A stretch of DNA of 64,000 nucleotides, taken from Vanilla planifolia. Its lineage: Eukaryota; Streptophyta; Magnoliopsida; Asparagales; Orchidaceae. Position 1 is the first letter of the stretch. The number at the start of each line of letters is the position of its first letter. This document shows, in pieces, positions 26,381-39,461 of the stretch. The notes beneath the pieces were generated by a model. It was not told the origin of the DNA and did not search any database. It saw only the letters and a program-made list of their open reading frames with translations. The position numbers were made by a program, and so were the translations under genes. The stretch covers positions 15,037,501-15,101,500 of the forward strand of contig CM043869.1 of the NCBI GenBank assembly GCA_023846275.1. The letters run 5' to 3'.

Positions 26381-28541
26381 TAGATTATAATGATAATAAA
26401 AATAAAATATCATAACCACATAATCAAAGACCAAACATTAAAAAGAGAAATTAATGAAATAATTATTGTAAAAATTTTTAGATTAGAATAAATATTAAAA
26501 ATAACAAAAGATGCAAAAAAAATTATGAAAATTGGATTACAAGGAGAATTTGATGAGTAATTGATTTTTACAAGTATTGACTTAACAAAAGCATACAACA
26601 TTAACTTAATAAAAGCATACATCACTAGTTCAATAAAAATCTACAATATGACTAAAAGAACAATAAAAAATAAGCGCAAAATTCTAACAACGAATGTATC
26701 ATAGATGTACAAACTATATAACTAAAATAAATAGAGCTTTGTATCATCCTCGATCGACATATCATTTGAATTAATATGATATTAATTATATTATATGATA
26801 ATGATATCATATAAGTATGATTAGTATAACTAATGAAATCCTCTCATAATCTATTCACTCTTTAATTCTAACTTGATTATACAATAATAATCAATACAAT
26901 CAATTATGTATGTAATATTTAAAGCAAAGAATATATATATGTAAATAATCTAAATGAGATGCACACCTTAAAATAAGAATAATATGAGTGAAAAGATGAT
27001 TTAAAATCATTTAAACACTCTTATGTAATCTTATTAAATCTTAATGTCTCAAAAAAATTATTATAGATTTAACATTCTTTTATCAACAAAAATAACTCAA
27101 TAAACTTTTTTTCATGATTTCTTAAACTTGTGCTTCTCATTATATCAATTGTAATTTATACCAAAGCATCTTTATTAAGTTGATTGAGTCAATTGACTAA
27201 GCTTTTCATATAATTAATTTGTTTGATCTTGGATGCATAATCTAAAAGTATTTAAAAATATTAATAAAATAACATTATGACTTTATTATCATTAGACAAG
27301 TGATAAAAGGACAAGAGTTCAACAACCATTACATAGAAACTAAGTTAGGCAAACTATATAACATGAGAGCATTTGTTTGATGTAATGTTGTGTGGTAGTT
27401 TACTAACCTCTAATTTAGTCAATAATTCATATGTTTAACAAAAAGTGTATATTTGATTGTCATAATGTGATAATTAAAATCTTGAATTATAATAATTGGT
27501 TGTTATTGATTAGCATGCTAAAATTGATTGTGGATCATAGAGGATTAATTTCTTTACATTATTTTTAAAGAAATATGTCATGAAAACTATGTATTATGGC
27601 ATTCAACTTTTAAAGCACATCCTATTTTGGCTTAATTGCATGGAGTATAAGGGAAAGGAAAATTTAAACAATTAAAATGTTGATTTTACAAAACTTTAAG
27701 AAGAAGATTTTAAAAAAATAACAAAGGGTTAGCTTTAAAGTACAAGGTTGAGGGTTCTCCAAAAGAAAAATCAAATGAACAAAGGGTCTGAAAAAAGGTC
27801 CAAAGTCATTTCCTGAAAAAAGAACCACTGATAAGGTGTATCTCACTTTAAAAAATGGTCTCATGTTGGAACCAAATTTTAAAAAGAAATATTTATCTTT
27901 ATTCTAATGCCAATTACAAATGATAATACAAAAAGAAAAGAAAAGAGAAAAAAAATTAAAATAATAAGGCATAAGAAGTTTGCGTAAAATGGGAATTAAA
28001 AAAAGAGATCAAAATGATTGTAAATGAACTAAAAAAGGATTGGCATGTGAGTCTCATCTTGTTATCTTTATTTTTACAATTATTTTGGAATGCCCATTTA
28101 CTTAGGCCTAGCATTTGGCATGACTTAATATTGTAATATTTATACTTTGTTCATATAGCTTTTACCACCTAAGTTAGTATCAATTAGTTTAGATAATCAT
28201 ATGGCTTAATAATTTCAAATAATAGAGATAACTTTGTTAAATTTCAAGGGATTCGTGAAGAAGACCTTTCACTAGCCAGTTGTTTTTATTTCTACATAGC
28301 TGATTATATTAAGTATTAGCTTAAATGATGCATCAAAAGCTATGATTTTATCAAAATTTAGATCTGTCATAATATGTAAATTAGTCCTTAATGATAGATA
28401 AAATTTGAAATCTTGATTGAATCAATGGAAATAATATTAGTTAAAGACACATTTCATAGGTTAGAATCTTAGTTAAGAACTTAGTTAATGGTCCTTATTA
28501 TGATTGGACAAATGCTTACCCAATAGAATAAGGGATATTAG

Positions 28542-28955
28542 TGATCTATCTATGAAGTATGTGTTGCAAGCTCTCAATACTAGGCTTTGTTTAGAGTCAT
28601 GACACCAAAATTGAAACATGTGAATGAAAAAGAACTAAAAAAAGAAAGAGAATGAGAGTTCTTGCTCAAAAAATGAGATTTTTTTCAAAAGATCCAATTC
28701 TTTCTCAAAGAATCCCTCTTTTTCTCTTCTCTAAAGATGCTACATGTTTTCTCTTCTCAAGTTTTGATATAATATTTTATTATAAAATACATATTTTTAA
28801 TTCTCATAATTTTCATGAGCATTTGACTAAAAAATTCATTGTTACAAAAAATCTATCATAAGGCCCACTAATGTGTGCACTACTACACATGTACTAATTA
28901 TGCACTTTGTTATTGTTCACACACATAATAATGACCCAGTCATGTGCACGCATTC
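28542..28955 (-). repeat. 3' LTR of the old retroelement
   Basis: Begins TGATCTATCTATGAAG on the plus strand, aligning to TGATTTATCGATGAGG at 30906. It shares the AAAGATCCAATTCTTTCT block, ATAATATTTTATTAT, CATGAGCATTTGAC and the GGCCCAC...CATG...GCAC end with the right copy. The far end is placed only approximately. Confidence 0.55.
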
Positions 28956-30884
28956 CTTGTGACATAATAGGTATAGCTAACATGTGCTTAGATTATGAAT
29001 GAAAATAGGTGCAACCACTATGCCCTCATGTGATGCACATTTATGGTAAGTGTACCCACCACTAAATATGTTAAACAAGTGTAGTGGTCTTACGTTGTCA
29101 CGCATGCATTAACATTTTGCGTTCATATCACCATCCCATAGGCAAGATAGTGCTTTCACACACAGTTGTGCAATCTGTGTGCTCTAGCACTTGTTCAATG
29201 GTCTTCTATGTAGATCTATGCAAGAATGGCACCACATAATGCTACTTGATGACTTTTGTCATTTTGTCCCTCCCTTAATTTTTTTTCTTAATTAAGAATT
29301 TTTTATGATTGAATAATTATATAAACGATCACTTGATCATAAGTTCATTCTTTTTATGATTTGAATAGCATTAAATCTTTTTTTACCAATGATAAACTAA
29401 TTCTTTTCAAGGTCGAGGTTTGTTGTCTTTTGAAGTGATCTTAGGAGGTTAACATTTTCATAAGTCTCATCAACTAATTACTTTAACTAAGTTACATGCA
29501 ACACATAATTTTAGTAAGTTCCTTAGCCTTTTCACTTGTTCAACACTAATAATGTCTTTTATCAATACTCTTTTTATCTCGTAATAGAAGAAAGTATTGA
29601 CTATCATTTATAAATTGATATTATTGTGTTCATTGATAATAGAATAAGATCTTGTTATATGATTTAGTCTCTTGCTTTAATCTCTTCACAATACTTTTTG
29701 ATATTAAATTTCTTTATTTCTAATGTCAATAATAGTATCGATAAGCTCTTTCTTCACTTGAATTTAGATGATGAAGAATTCTTATTTTTATTTTGTTTCA
29801 TGAGATATCTCTTTTAGACTCATCATAAAAGATAGTCTTTCATCAACTTGAAGAAGGGTTTCAAATACCTTTTTAATCTCAATTATACTAAGTATATTAT
29901 TTTTCTTAAATTTTTCTAAGTTCTCTTGATAAGAGTGTTGGTATTTATTATCATATTATATTTTGTTAAAGAATATTCTTTCATTTATTAGAAATTTTTG
30001 GACTTAAACTTAAACTCCTTAGTATTTGGTCCTTTTATTTTATCCATTTATATTAATTCATCTTTTCTATAGCTATCATAAATGTGCTGACTCATTTTAA
30101 AGATTGAATAAGTAACATAGTTAATTCAGTGGTAATAGGATAGTTTAAACCTATAATACTTAGACAATGTCAACATCTTATCGATGGATATTCCTAATGT
30201 CATAGTTGACTAAAATTTAGTTATTTATTCTTAAACCATTTGTCCTTGTCAATGTTGCAAACTTTACCACTTCACCTTTCTTCTATGTAAGTATAAAATT
30301 CTTCTCTAATTAATTTTTAAACTCTTTTATGTTATTTCTACAACTATACAAGTTCTTAAATGATCATTCCACTAGAGTAATGATTCTTTATTCTTAATTA
30401 AGGAAACACCATCTTATTAATTAATGAATAATCATAAAAAGAGAAATACACCTTAATTACACTAACTAAACATGTACATTTTTTGCATCTAATATATTAT
30501 CGTAAATAGATAGATCAAGTATGACATCTACCTTAGAAGGATGCTATTGATTCTTATAAGTCGAAGGGGTGAGATTGATGATGTCTTTCTCTTCTACATC
30601 TCCAATTATCTTTGAATTACCACTTAATCTAGAGTTCTTCTAGTTAAGGGTATTTTTTGTGAATTATCTTTTGGATCCATCATTGAAGAGTATTAGGTTT
30701 TTAACATTATTTTCATTAACTCTTGCATTTGTTAGATTAACATAGCTACCTATGCCTTCAAGTTTAATGGTGGCATAATTGATATAATCACCTTGACTAA
30801 CACCTCATCAATCTCCTGATTTTCTTTCATAACTTACTCTTCAACTATCTTCTTCTTAACTCTTGCCACTAACATCAAATTGAA

Positions 30885-30898
30885 ATACTTTGATACCA
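30885..30898 (-). other. Degenerate tRNA-Met primer-binding site
   Basis: TGGTATCAAAGTAT on the minus strand resembles the usual plant PBS TGGTATCAGAGCAT and sits just inside the right LTR. Confidence 0.5.
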
Positions 30899-30905
30899 AA
30901 ATATA

Positions 30906-31342
30906 TGATTTATCGATGAGGCATTTTGCTTTGTGCTCTTAATTTTTTATCTTATTTAAGAGTCATAACAATGAAATTTAAGTATAAGAATGGTAAATAA
31001 CTAATGAAAAAAGAAAAACATTTTGCCCAAAAGATGGGATTTTCTACAAAAGATCCAATTCTTTCTTCAAAGGACCCCCTCCCCTTTGTTCTTCTCCAAG
31101 GATACAATTGCTTCATCTATACTTCTTCTCCTATTTTATTAAGGTTTTGGTATAATATTTTATTATTAAATACGTATTTTTTTATTTTCATCATGCTTCA
31201 TGAGCATTTGACCAAAAATATTTCTATCACAAAAATCAGTGTCGTAATGGCCCACCACACACATGCATTGTTGCATGAAAATGAATTGTGCACCCTACTA
31301 TTATTCATGTTTGCAAACAACCCCCTAGCCATGCACACTTAA
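30906..31342 (-). repeat. 5' LTR of the old retroelement
   Basis: Partner of 28542-28955. The 112-residue open frame 31004-31342 falls inside this repeat and has a broken counterpart at 28652-28861, so it is LTR sequence that happens to be open. Confidence 0.55.
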
Positions 31343-32055
31343 GGTGGATGGATGCCTTCAACCAATTAGTGTTGATGGTACCTTTTCAATTAATACTTTA
31401 ATGAAAGACTTGATGTTGTTCTTAAAGGCTTTCAAATTTAATGATCTTAAATCCTTTAAGTGATCAATAATAGAATCAACACCATCCTTTGTAACCCTAG
31501 TGATATACCTTGTTTTAATTGATCTCTCATTGTCTTATGATTTTAGCAACCCTAACATAAGATCATATGTAGTTGTGATTGAATAGTGATTGGCTTAAGT
31601 TTGCTTTAATGACCTTTGCAAAGAAAATTTAGAGATAATAAGCTTGTTTATTTTATTTTAGTCTCATTTAAACCAATCCCACCTTAGTGATCACTAGTTT
31701 TGAAACTATTTGTTAGTCTTTAGTTTATGATCCTCCTCTTTTATTAAACCCACATTCAAGTCTTTGCGAAGTTTTTGTAACGATTTTTCGTATTCTACTC
31801 CAAAATGTGATATCATTGTCAAACATTTTGTCAACCTCATCTTCCTTCATTAAAAATCAATTCCTTCATTAATTAATTGTATTACAATAATAAGAATATC
31901 AAAGAATTCTTTAACAATGTCATGCTTAGGAGTTATTATTGCTTCATGCTCCTTTCTTGTTAAGGCCTTACCTAATCAAATTCTTAATAAGATAAAAAAA
32001 AATTAAAAATGTTGTGCATAACAAAAATAGGTGAGGACATAAAATCTTAGGCGAT
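31343..32055. other. Intergenic DNA between LTR element and tandem 2-kb repeats
   Basis: No ORF or structure recognised. Confidence 0.5.
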
Positions 32056-34056
32056 GACTTAACGATGAGACTAGAAATCATAACCCAAACTATAACCTAA
32101 ACAATATAATAAAATCTAAAATTTTCAAACTAGTAAAAATTGTCAAATTTATCTATCCAAACATTGTTTTCATATACAAACAATATAAGTGTAAATAAAA
32201 AACATAAGCATCAAAATAATGATACAAGTAAATCATATTTCATATAAAACATCCAACCACTCCCACTCAATCAAAATATGTTCTTCTTCCATAATGCCTA
32301 CTCCCCAATCTCATAGTATCATAAATGCATGACTTATGATATAATACTAGAGATATAATAATCTTAGTAGATAAATCTAGCATGGTATCAATGATAAGAA
32401 ACATTAATGTAACATGAAGAAAATATAACTTTTCATTGTAAAATAATAAAGTGGTATAGAAGATAGAAATGAAGACGCCATGAAAAATTATGCTCATATA
32501 AAGTATCAGAAGAAATAAGATAATGGTAACAGCTAAAACCATGGACATGATTTTGATTTGATTTTAATATTTTCCTATTTTATTTAACTGTTTGCATGAT
32601 TTTCCCTTAATAGTTATCCTATGAATCTAGAAATAAATATTTAATGATCTCAACCAACATCCAATCAATATAATAAGGCAACTTCTCGTAAAAAGATCTC
32701 ATTCAAATCATATGAGGTCATGTAATGAGACAACCTCACCCTTAAGATAATTTTGCAAGGACAAAGTAATATTAGTTTTTTATTTCATGTATCTTAAGGT
32801 ATATATACAAATCATATACAATCAAGTCATAACCAATATCTATATATATTGATATCTTATAACTCTTTTATGTCATTTTCATTTCATAACACAACAAAGA
32901 TATGACAATGTAAATATAGCATTATCAATGCAACTAATGCCACTAATATGTCATGTTATTAAAGTAAGAATATTAAAATAAATAAAAGAAACATATAAAA
33001 TGATAATAATACATTACATCACACGTTATCATATTTACTTACCAAAGTCTTTAATGAAGTTCTCTTGCCCAATTTTTTTATCCCCTTGGCACCCTATAAT
33101 ACCAAGCATGCACGTGATTTATTATATAATTCTCACAATTAATAATTAGTTCTTTTTATTTAACCACACATGATCTTGTATCAATTATCATACCAAATTT
33201 TTAATAATTTCCATCATAAGATTTCTCGAATGTTTTCTAACACCCAACTAACGTTTCATTATTCTTTTATTCTTCCTTTAGTTTTATATTTTAATATATT
33301 TCATTTTATTATTATTATATTATTATTATAGTCTTACTCATTTTTATTTATTTTCTTACATTTTTCTCTTTTTATTTTATTTTTTTATATTTTCTTACTT
33401 ATTTAATTATCAGGTTCTTGTGCTTCTCTCTCCACATAAACCAACTAGTTCAATGCTTGAACTGGCTAGCTGAGGGTTAAACCATGTCACACTAAACCAA
33501 CACTAATCATGAGGTCCATGTGCAAATGGTCGCTAATTTGAACCTAGGTTCAATCCTATTCAATATGAACTGACCGATTCAGTAAAAGTCAAATCGGCCA
33601 AAATATTTATTTCTTTTGTTTCTCTCTCCCTCTTCTATCCTCTTTTGCTCTCAGTGCATTGACTTCCTCCAGTGCTACCATAATAGAGAGCCTAAGCTTC
33701 TTCGAAACCTGAGACCACACAACATAACAGAACAAAAAGATAATTCATAAAGCTTACCTCATTGGAGACAACGAATCTTCAAGCTAACTTACCCTCTCAA
33801 TTAGTACTCTTTATAGACAACATAGAAAAAAGACCTCCTAAACTCACAAATATTCTTCCATAATTGTAATCACTACTCAACAAAGCTTCACTCAAATTCT
33901 GAGTAACCACCGAGCATGGTATTCTCATAAATTTGTATAGGCAAAAGGTAATCATATTAAGGAGGATAACCATTCTTAAATGGTCGCCTTAACACAATAC
34001 TAATGTCATTTTAATTGATTTAATCAATCTTCTTAACTAAAATAACATTATTTTGT
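32056..34056. repeat. About 2-kb unit, tandem copy 1
   Basis: Aligns collinearly with 34119-36155, from GACTTAACGATGAGACTA to the TTAACTAAAATAACATTATT end. It contains CT-rich (TTTCTCTCTCCCTC) and ATTTATTTT-rich stretches and no convincing coding relic. It may be a fragment of an LTR-type element. Confidence 0.85.
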
Positions 34057-34623
34057 TTATAATCCACTCTTACCACCATCAAATATTATATATATGCTTA
34101 TATATATATATATGGAGGGACTTAATGATGAGACTAAAAATCACAACCTAAATCATAACCTAAATAATATAATAAAATCTAAAATTTTCAAACTAATAAA
34201 AAATGTCATATTTATTTATCTAAACAATTTTCATATAAAAATAATATAAGTGTAAACCAAACACATAAGTATCAAAATAAAGATAGAACTAAATCATACT
34301 TCATATAAAACATCTAACCACTCTCACACAATTGAAGTATGATCTTCTTTCATAATGTCTACTCCCACATCTAGTAGTATCATAAATTTATAACTTGTGA
34401 TGTAATACTAGTGAGATAATAATCTTAGTAAATAAATCTAACATGGTAACAATGATAAGAAATATTAATGTAACAAAAGAAAACATAACTTTCCAATGTA
34501 AAGCAATAAAGTGGCATACAAGATAGAAATGAAAGCATCATGTAAAATCATGCTCATGTAAGTATAAAAGAAAACAAGATAACAACAATGGTAATAGCTA
34601 AGACCATGACATAGTTTTGATTT

Positions 34624-34673
34624 GATTTTAATTTTTTCATGTTTTATTGATTTTAATTTTTTCATGTTTTATT
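34624..34673. repeat. Perfect 25-bp tandem duplication
   Basis: A 25-base T-rich unit beginning GATTTTAATTTTTTC occurs twice back to back and is not duplicated in the 32-34 kb copy, so it arose after the 2-kb unit duplicated. Confidence 0.9.
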
Positions 34674-35695
34674 AAACTATTGACATTATTTTCCCTTTAG
34701 AGTTATCTTTTAAATCCAATAAAAAATATTTAATGACTTCAGCCAACATCTAATAATATTTTTTTAAATAAGGCAACTTCACTGAAAAATCCTTGTTCGA
34801 ATTATATAAGGTCATATAATGAGGCAACCTTACCCTAAGGATAATATCACAAGGAAAAAAATAATATTTGTTTTTTATTCATTATAATTTAAGATATATG
34901 TCAAAATCATGTCTAATTATGTCATAACCAATGTCTATGTATATTTATATTTTATAACTCATTTATGTCATTTTTATGTCATAACAGAACAAAGGTATAA
35001 CAATATAACTATAGCATTATCAATGCAACCAGTGCCAATAATGTCATTATACTAGAGTAAGATTATTAAAATAAACCAAAAATATATATAAAATAATAAT
35101 AATATATTACATCACAAGTTATCATATTTATCTATCTCAATTTGTAATGAAGTTTTGTTATCCAATTTTCTTATTTTCTTGACTCCCTATAATACTAAGC
35201 ATGCACATAAGTTATTACATAGTCATCATAATCATTAATTTAACATTTTTATTTAACCACACTTAATATGGTATCAATTATCACACCAATTTTTTAATAT
35301 TTTTCTCCAAAATCTTTCTCAAATGCTTTATAATACCCAACTTAACTTTTCATTAATTTTTTTATTTTTTATATTTTTAAGAGTATTTTATTTTATTATT
35401 AGATTTTACTCATTTTATTTTTATTTATTTTCTTTTTTATTTTTTATTTTTTATTTTTTTATATTTTTTATTTATTTAATTATCAAATTCTTGGGTTTTT
35501 CTCTCCTTCATATTAACCATATAGACTAGCTAGTTCAATGTTGGAACTAGATAGCTAAGGATTATACTAGCTTGTACTAAACCACCACCTATCATGGGGC
35601 CTACGTATAAGTTCTTGCTAGTCTGTATTGGGTTAAATCTTATTCAGCGTGACCTGACACCTTGGTTCGGTAAAAGCCAAATTGACCAAAATATT

Positions 35696-35698
<3 letters not shown>

Positions 35699-35732
<34 letters not shown>

Positions 35733-35739
35733 CTCTCTC
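35699..35739. repeat. (CT)n microsatellite
   Basis: An uninterrupted CT run except for one CG. The corresponding position in copy 1 (about 33610) has only a short TCTCTCTCCC tract, so it expanded in this copy. Confidence 0.95.
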
Positions 35740-36151
35740 CTATCCTCTCTACTCTCTTTGTTATAGCTTCCTTTAGCACAGCCATAATAGAGAACCTAAG
35801 CTTCTTCGAAAGCTAAGATCACACAACATAGTAAAACAAAACAATATAATTCATAGAGCCTACCTCATTGGAACCTTGTCGAAAACAATGAATCTACAAG
35901 CTAACACACCCTATCAATCAGTGCTCTCTGTAAACAACTTACTCACAGTATGCTTCCATAATTATAATCACAACTCAACAAAACTTCATTTGAATTTCAA
36001 TCGATCACCAAGCATAGTATTCTCATAAATTTGTATAGGTAAAAGGTAATCTTGCCAAGGAGGATAACTATTCTTAAATGATTGTTTTAATATAGTAATA
36101 ATGTATGTTTAATGGATTTGATCAAATTTACTAATTAAAACAAATTTATTA

Positions 36152-36194
36152 TGTGTGTGTGTGTGTGTGTGTATGTGTGTGTGTGTGTGTGTGT
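36152..36194. repeat. (GT)n microsatellite
   Basis: GT run interrupted by a single GTAT, placed at the end of tandem copy 2. Confidence 0.95.
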
Positions 36195-36906
36195 ATTGCA
36201 CCATCTTTGCTTAAATATCCTTGACATTTTCTTGTTTGAAGATATATCTTAATAATACTAAAATTTTCAAAATTACAAATCTACTCTTACATAGTTGATA
36301 TCCTTATATTTGTATATCTATCCTTAACAAAGAAAGAATTAGATCTATGCCAAAATTTTTGAAATTATGAATCTATCCAAAGAACAAACTTGATAATTAT
36401 AAATATATATTAAAATTTTAAAAATTTATGATTAATTATTTTCACATAAAAAAATTACTAACTTGATACCATTAGATTAGTCTTAAAGAACTACATCCAT
36501 TGACATTCTTAATTAAATTTTTTTGACAAATTTTGAATTTTGATATAATTATTAATATTTTTATATTATTTTAATATTTTTACATCTAAATATCATATTT
36601 GAATAAATTATTTTTATCACATCAAAACATGCCTTATTACAATTATATGGACCAAATTTCAAAATTTATTGCATATTAAATTTTGTATAAACAAGGATTG
36701 TTATATTGCTCGTTTGACTTATACTATATTCTCTCCCTATATAAACCTTGATAGTAATAATACAATTGGGATTATTCTCTTAATTTGTATAATCTTCTTT
36801 AATTTTATAATTATTTCCTTCTTTAAAACCTTTATAACTTTCATTATCACCTCTTTAGTATTTTTTTGCACTATAATATCTTAAATTATTAGATTTTCTT
36901 TTATTT

Positions 36907-37218
36907 TTACTTCCCACTTTTCTTATCATTAAGAAATTCTCTAATGGACTTTATTATCTTCTCCATCTTTGATCTTTCAAACAAGGGGACTAAGTCAAAG
37001 TATATGCATTTACCTATAAAGAAGATGATTTGTTGAATGGTGTAAGATCTATTAATTAAGACTCCCAAAGCAAAAGTTTTAGAGAGAACAATCTCCACTA
37101 GCAAAGGGAAGCCTTCTTCAACAATTGTTGCAATGGTAGAAAGCTTAGGTGTGGGATCAAACCTAATTAGCTGTTCTATGTCCTTGATTCTAAAATTCTT
37201 TACTAAAAGATGAATCAT
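36907..37218 (-). CDS. Unrecognised 103-codon open frame
   Basis: Reads as a soluble, mixed-charge protein (IKDIEQLIRFDPTPKLSTIA near the start, LVPLFERSKMEKIIKSIREF near the end) with less skewed composition than chance frames nearby, and a start and stop of its own. No domain is recognised. It could be a fragment of a transposon ORF that has stayed open or a real small exon. No promoter or partner exon was found. Confidence 0.25.
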   Translation of the reverse strand: MIHLLVKNFRIKDIEQLIRFDPTPKLSTIATIVEEGFPLLVEIVLSKTFALGVLINRSYTIQQIIFFIGKCIYFDLVPLFERSKMEKIIKSIREFLNDKKSGK

Positions 37219-39441
37219 TCTTTATTAATCACTCCTTTTGATGCTTACAAGAGAAAAACAAAAAACATTTTCCATCATGGATGCATAAGGAAGGTCCAAA
37301 AATTGAGAATATCAAAGGATGAGAATAAACTTTTTGACAAGTAGGTAGTTGGTTTTATTTTAATGTTATTTCTAAGAAAATTTCGAGTGTTATTTATTAT
37401 TTCTTAACCTTTTTTTTAAATATTTATGACTTCTTAGACCTACAAAATTAATGCAATTAAAATTACATATGTTATTTAAGACATTCAAATAATATTTGAT
37501 ATTTGAGAAATATTAAAAATTTATCTAATTCAAGAAAGTCTATGTAAATATCCACCATAAAAATTGAGAGAGATTAAACACATTACATGTTATAGAGAGC
37601 TTACATATGTTTAGATTGTTAAAGAAAACCATAAATAGAGAGAATGTATGTTAGAAATATTGCATATAAAAGTATCTTTAAAGGTCTTAGGATTATGCAT
37701 AATGAAAATCACTTGTGCATTCAAGAGTATTGTATTAATAATTGGTATAATTTAAGGTTTGTATAGTTATGTGAATCTTTAAAACACAATGTTTTAATAC
37801 AATTTGATAACATGAATAATACATATTATGTTAATGTACATCATTGCTAAACAAGGCTAGTCAAATGTGTGAGACAATACAAAATATGGTTATAAATTTC
37901 TTAAACCACATATTATTATGTGTTTGTAATAAGATGTAGAACATTTTTTTTGTAAAAATATTATCTATGTTATGTATGTTGCTATCATAAGATCAATAAT
38001 TAGGATATAATTATTAATGATGTTAGCATTATAATTGATGCACAAATATTAAGATTTTGTTCTACCTAACCTTCAAGCTTAAAAATTCTTTAAATGAATA
38101 GATATTAGATTAGAGTCATATTTCAAGCATCCTAACCACCATAAACAACAAAAGTCACTTTAAAACACATCAAAAAGATAAAAGTGTAATAGAAAAAGAA
38201 CATGTGGCATTGTGTATGCAAAAAGTAGCTATCATCTCGCTAATTAGGTTTTGCATATATTAACCTATTATATTTTTTATTTTTTGTTCTTATAAAACAA
38301 TTTTTTTATGTTAAATATGCATAATACTTTCAAAAGGATATACATCTTGAGTTTACAATCTCACTGATCTTTTTTTTAACATTTGATATCACTAACAATT
38401 ACTCTTTTTTCGCTTCAAGCTAATATCTATAACAACTAAAGCAAATAATGAAACACCTTCTCATTTATCATTATCATGAATTTTCTCCTCTCGAGGATTT
38501 TTCATGATTAAAGCTTTGTGCTTTTCATTCTATATTTTTTCTATATTTTATCATTTTTTGTGTGCCCTTGTGATGTGATCAATGATAATTTGTCATTTTC
38601 AATGTTAGTAAAATCAAATAAGATAATCTATTTTCAAAGATATCACCTTGTTAATTAATCCCATGAAGTAGCTGTAACAATATCAAAGTTTCAATCAAAA
38701 TACTTGTCTTCTATTAAAATATCTTATAAATTTTGTATTATAATTTTTATATACAAAAATTGCAAAACAATGTTAGTTGAAAAAATGTTTTGGACTTTTA
38801 TCTTATGAATTAAAATTATTCTATTCAATTTTTAATTCAATTTTTAATTCATTTTTATTTCTAAAATCTTTTTTTTTAAAGTTTTTAACTTCTACTTAAC
38901 AATAATACAATGCTTTTTTAGATATGTAATTATACACAATTTTTTAAAATACTAAAATATTTTAGTTATTAATCCAATCTTAAAACAAAATATTAATTCA
39001 AAACTAAAGATAACTTTTTAACTGTTTTGCAATGTAATTTTTAGATTATTAAAATAAATTTAATTTATATGACAACACTTTAATCTGTTTAAAAAAATAA
39101 ATAAAATACAATTTAGATCTTCTATTGTGTACTTTTTATTTTTTAAAAGAATTTAAAATAATTAATTTAGACCAAAAAGTAAAATCAAACTCAGCATCAA
39201 AATTAATCAAAACCATAAAAAAATGATTCTTTCCACGAAAAGTCTAAAAGCAAAATCGAGATAAAAGGCTTCCAGAGAATTTTGTCTAACTTGCATGAGC
39301 TAATCTCCTTTCTTGCTTGATGATCATACCTCATGAAAAACAAACACTCGGGTCATACGCATTTTCATGCCATAATTCCAAATATGAATGCCAAAAAGCA
39401 TTAGTAATATTTCATTTTTGAAATATGACAATAAAAGATAG
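37219..39441. other. AT-rich intergenic DNA, nothing recognised
   Basis: No ORF of note and no repeats beyond short A/T runs. Confidence 0.5.
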
Positions 39442-39461
39442 TTTTTTTTTTTTTTTTTTTT
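39442..39461. repeat. Poly(T) run
   Basis: About 20 T in a row. It could be the tail of a minus-strand retroposon whose body lies to the right (39.5-40.5 kb, somewhat less AT-rich); not proven. Confidence 0.8.

Larger units (their letters stand above)
25501..28541. other. AT-rich intergenic DNA, no supported gene
   Basis: Contains the 102-bp tandem repeat and a 26.58-26.63 kb duplication of AAAAGCATACA words. Nothing coding. Confidence 0.5.
28542..31342 (-). mobile_element. Old LTR-retrotransposon skeleton (probably Ty3/gypsy-like, non-autonomous or deleted)
   Basis: Two diverged direct repeats bracket about 2 kb: 28542 to about 28955 and 30906 to about 31342. Immediately inside the right copy, the minus strand reads TGGTATCAAAGTAT (30885-30898), a degenerate initiator tRNA-Met primer-binding site, seven bases from the repeat. 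That fixes the right repeat as the 5' LTR and the element on the minus strand. The interior contains gag-like wording on the minus strand around 30050-30200 (a KYY.GLNYPITTEL-like line, broken). No reverse transcriptase or integrase was seen. Confidence 0.55.
34119..36155. repeat. About 2-kb unit, tandem copy 2
   Basis: Partner of 32056-34056, separated by about 62 bp. In the first 110 bases I count about 13 differences, mostly C-to-T or G-to-A in this copy. It contains an internal perfect 25-bp duplication (34624-34673) and a (CT)n tract at 35699-35739. Confidence 0.85.

Noticed and set aside
31004-31342. 112-codon plus-strand frame as a small gene
   Set aside because: Lies inside an LTR; the counterpart at 28.65 kb differs by frameshifts, so no coding constraint is visible.
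35323-35529. 68-codon Phe/Tyr/Ile-rich frame that looks like a membrane peptide
   Set aside because: It translates a TTTTATTTT-type low-complexity tract inside the tandem 2-kb repeat and is not open in the other copy.
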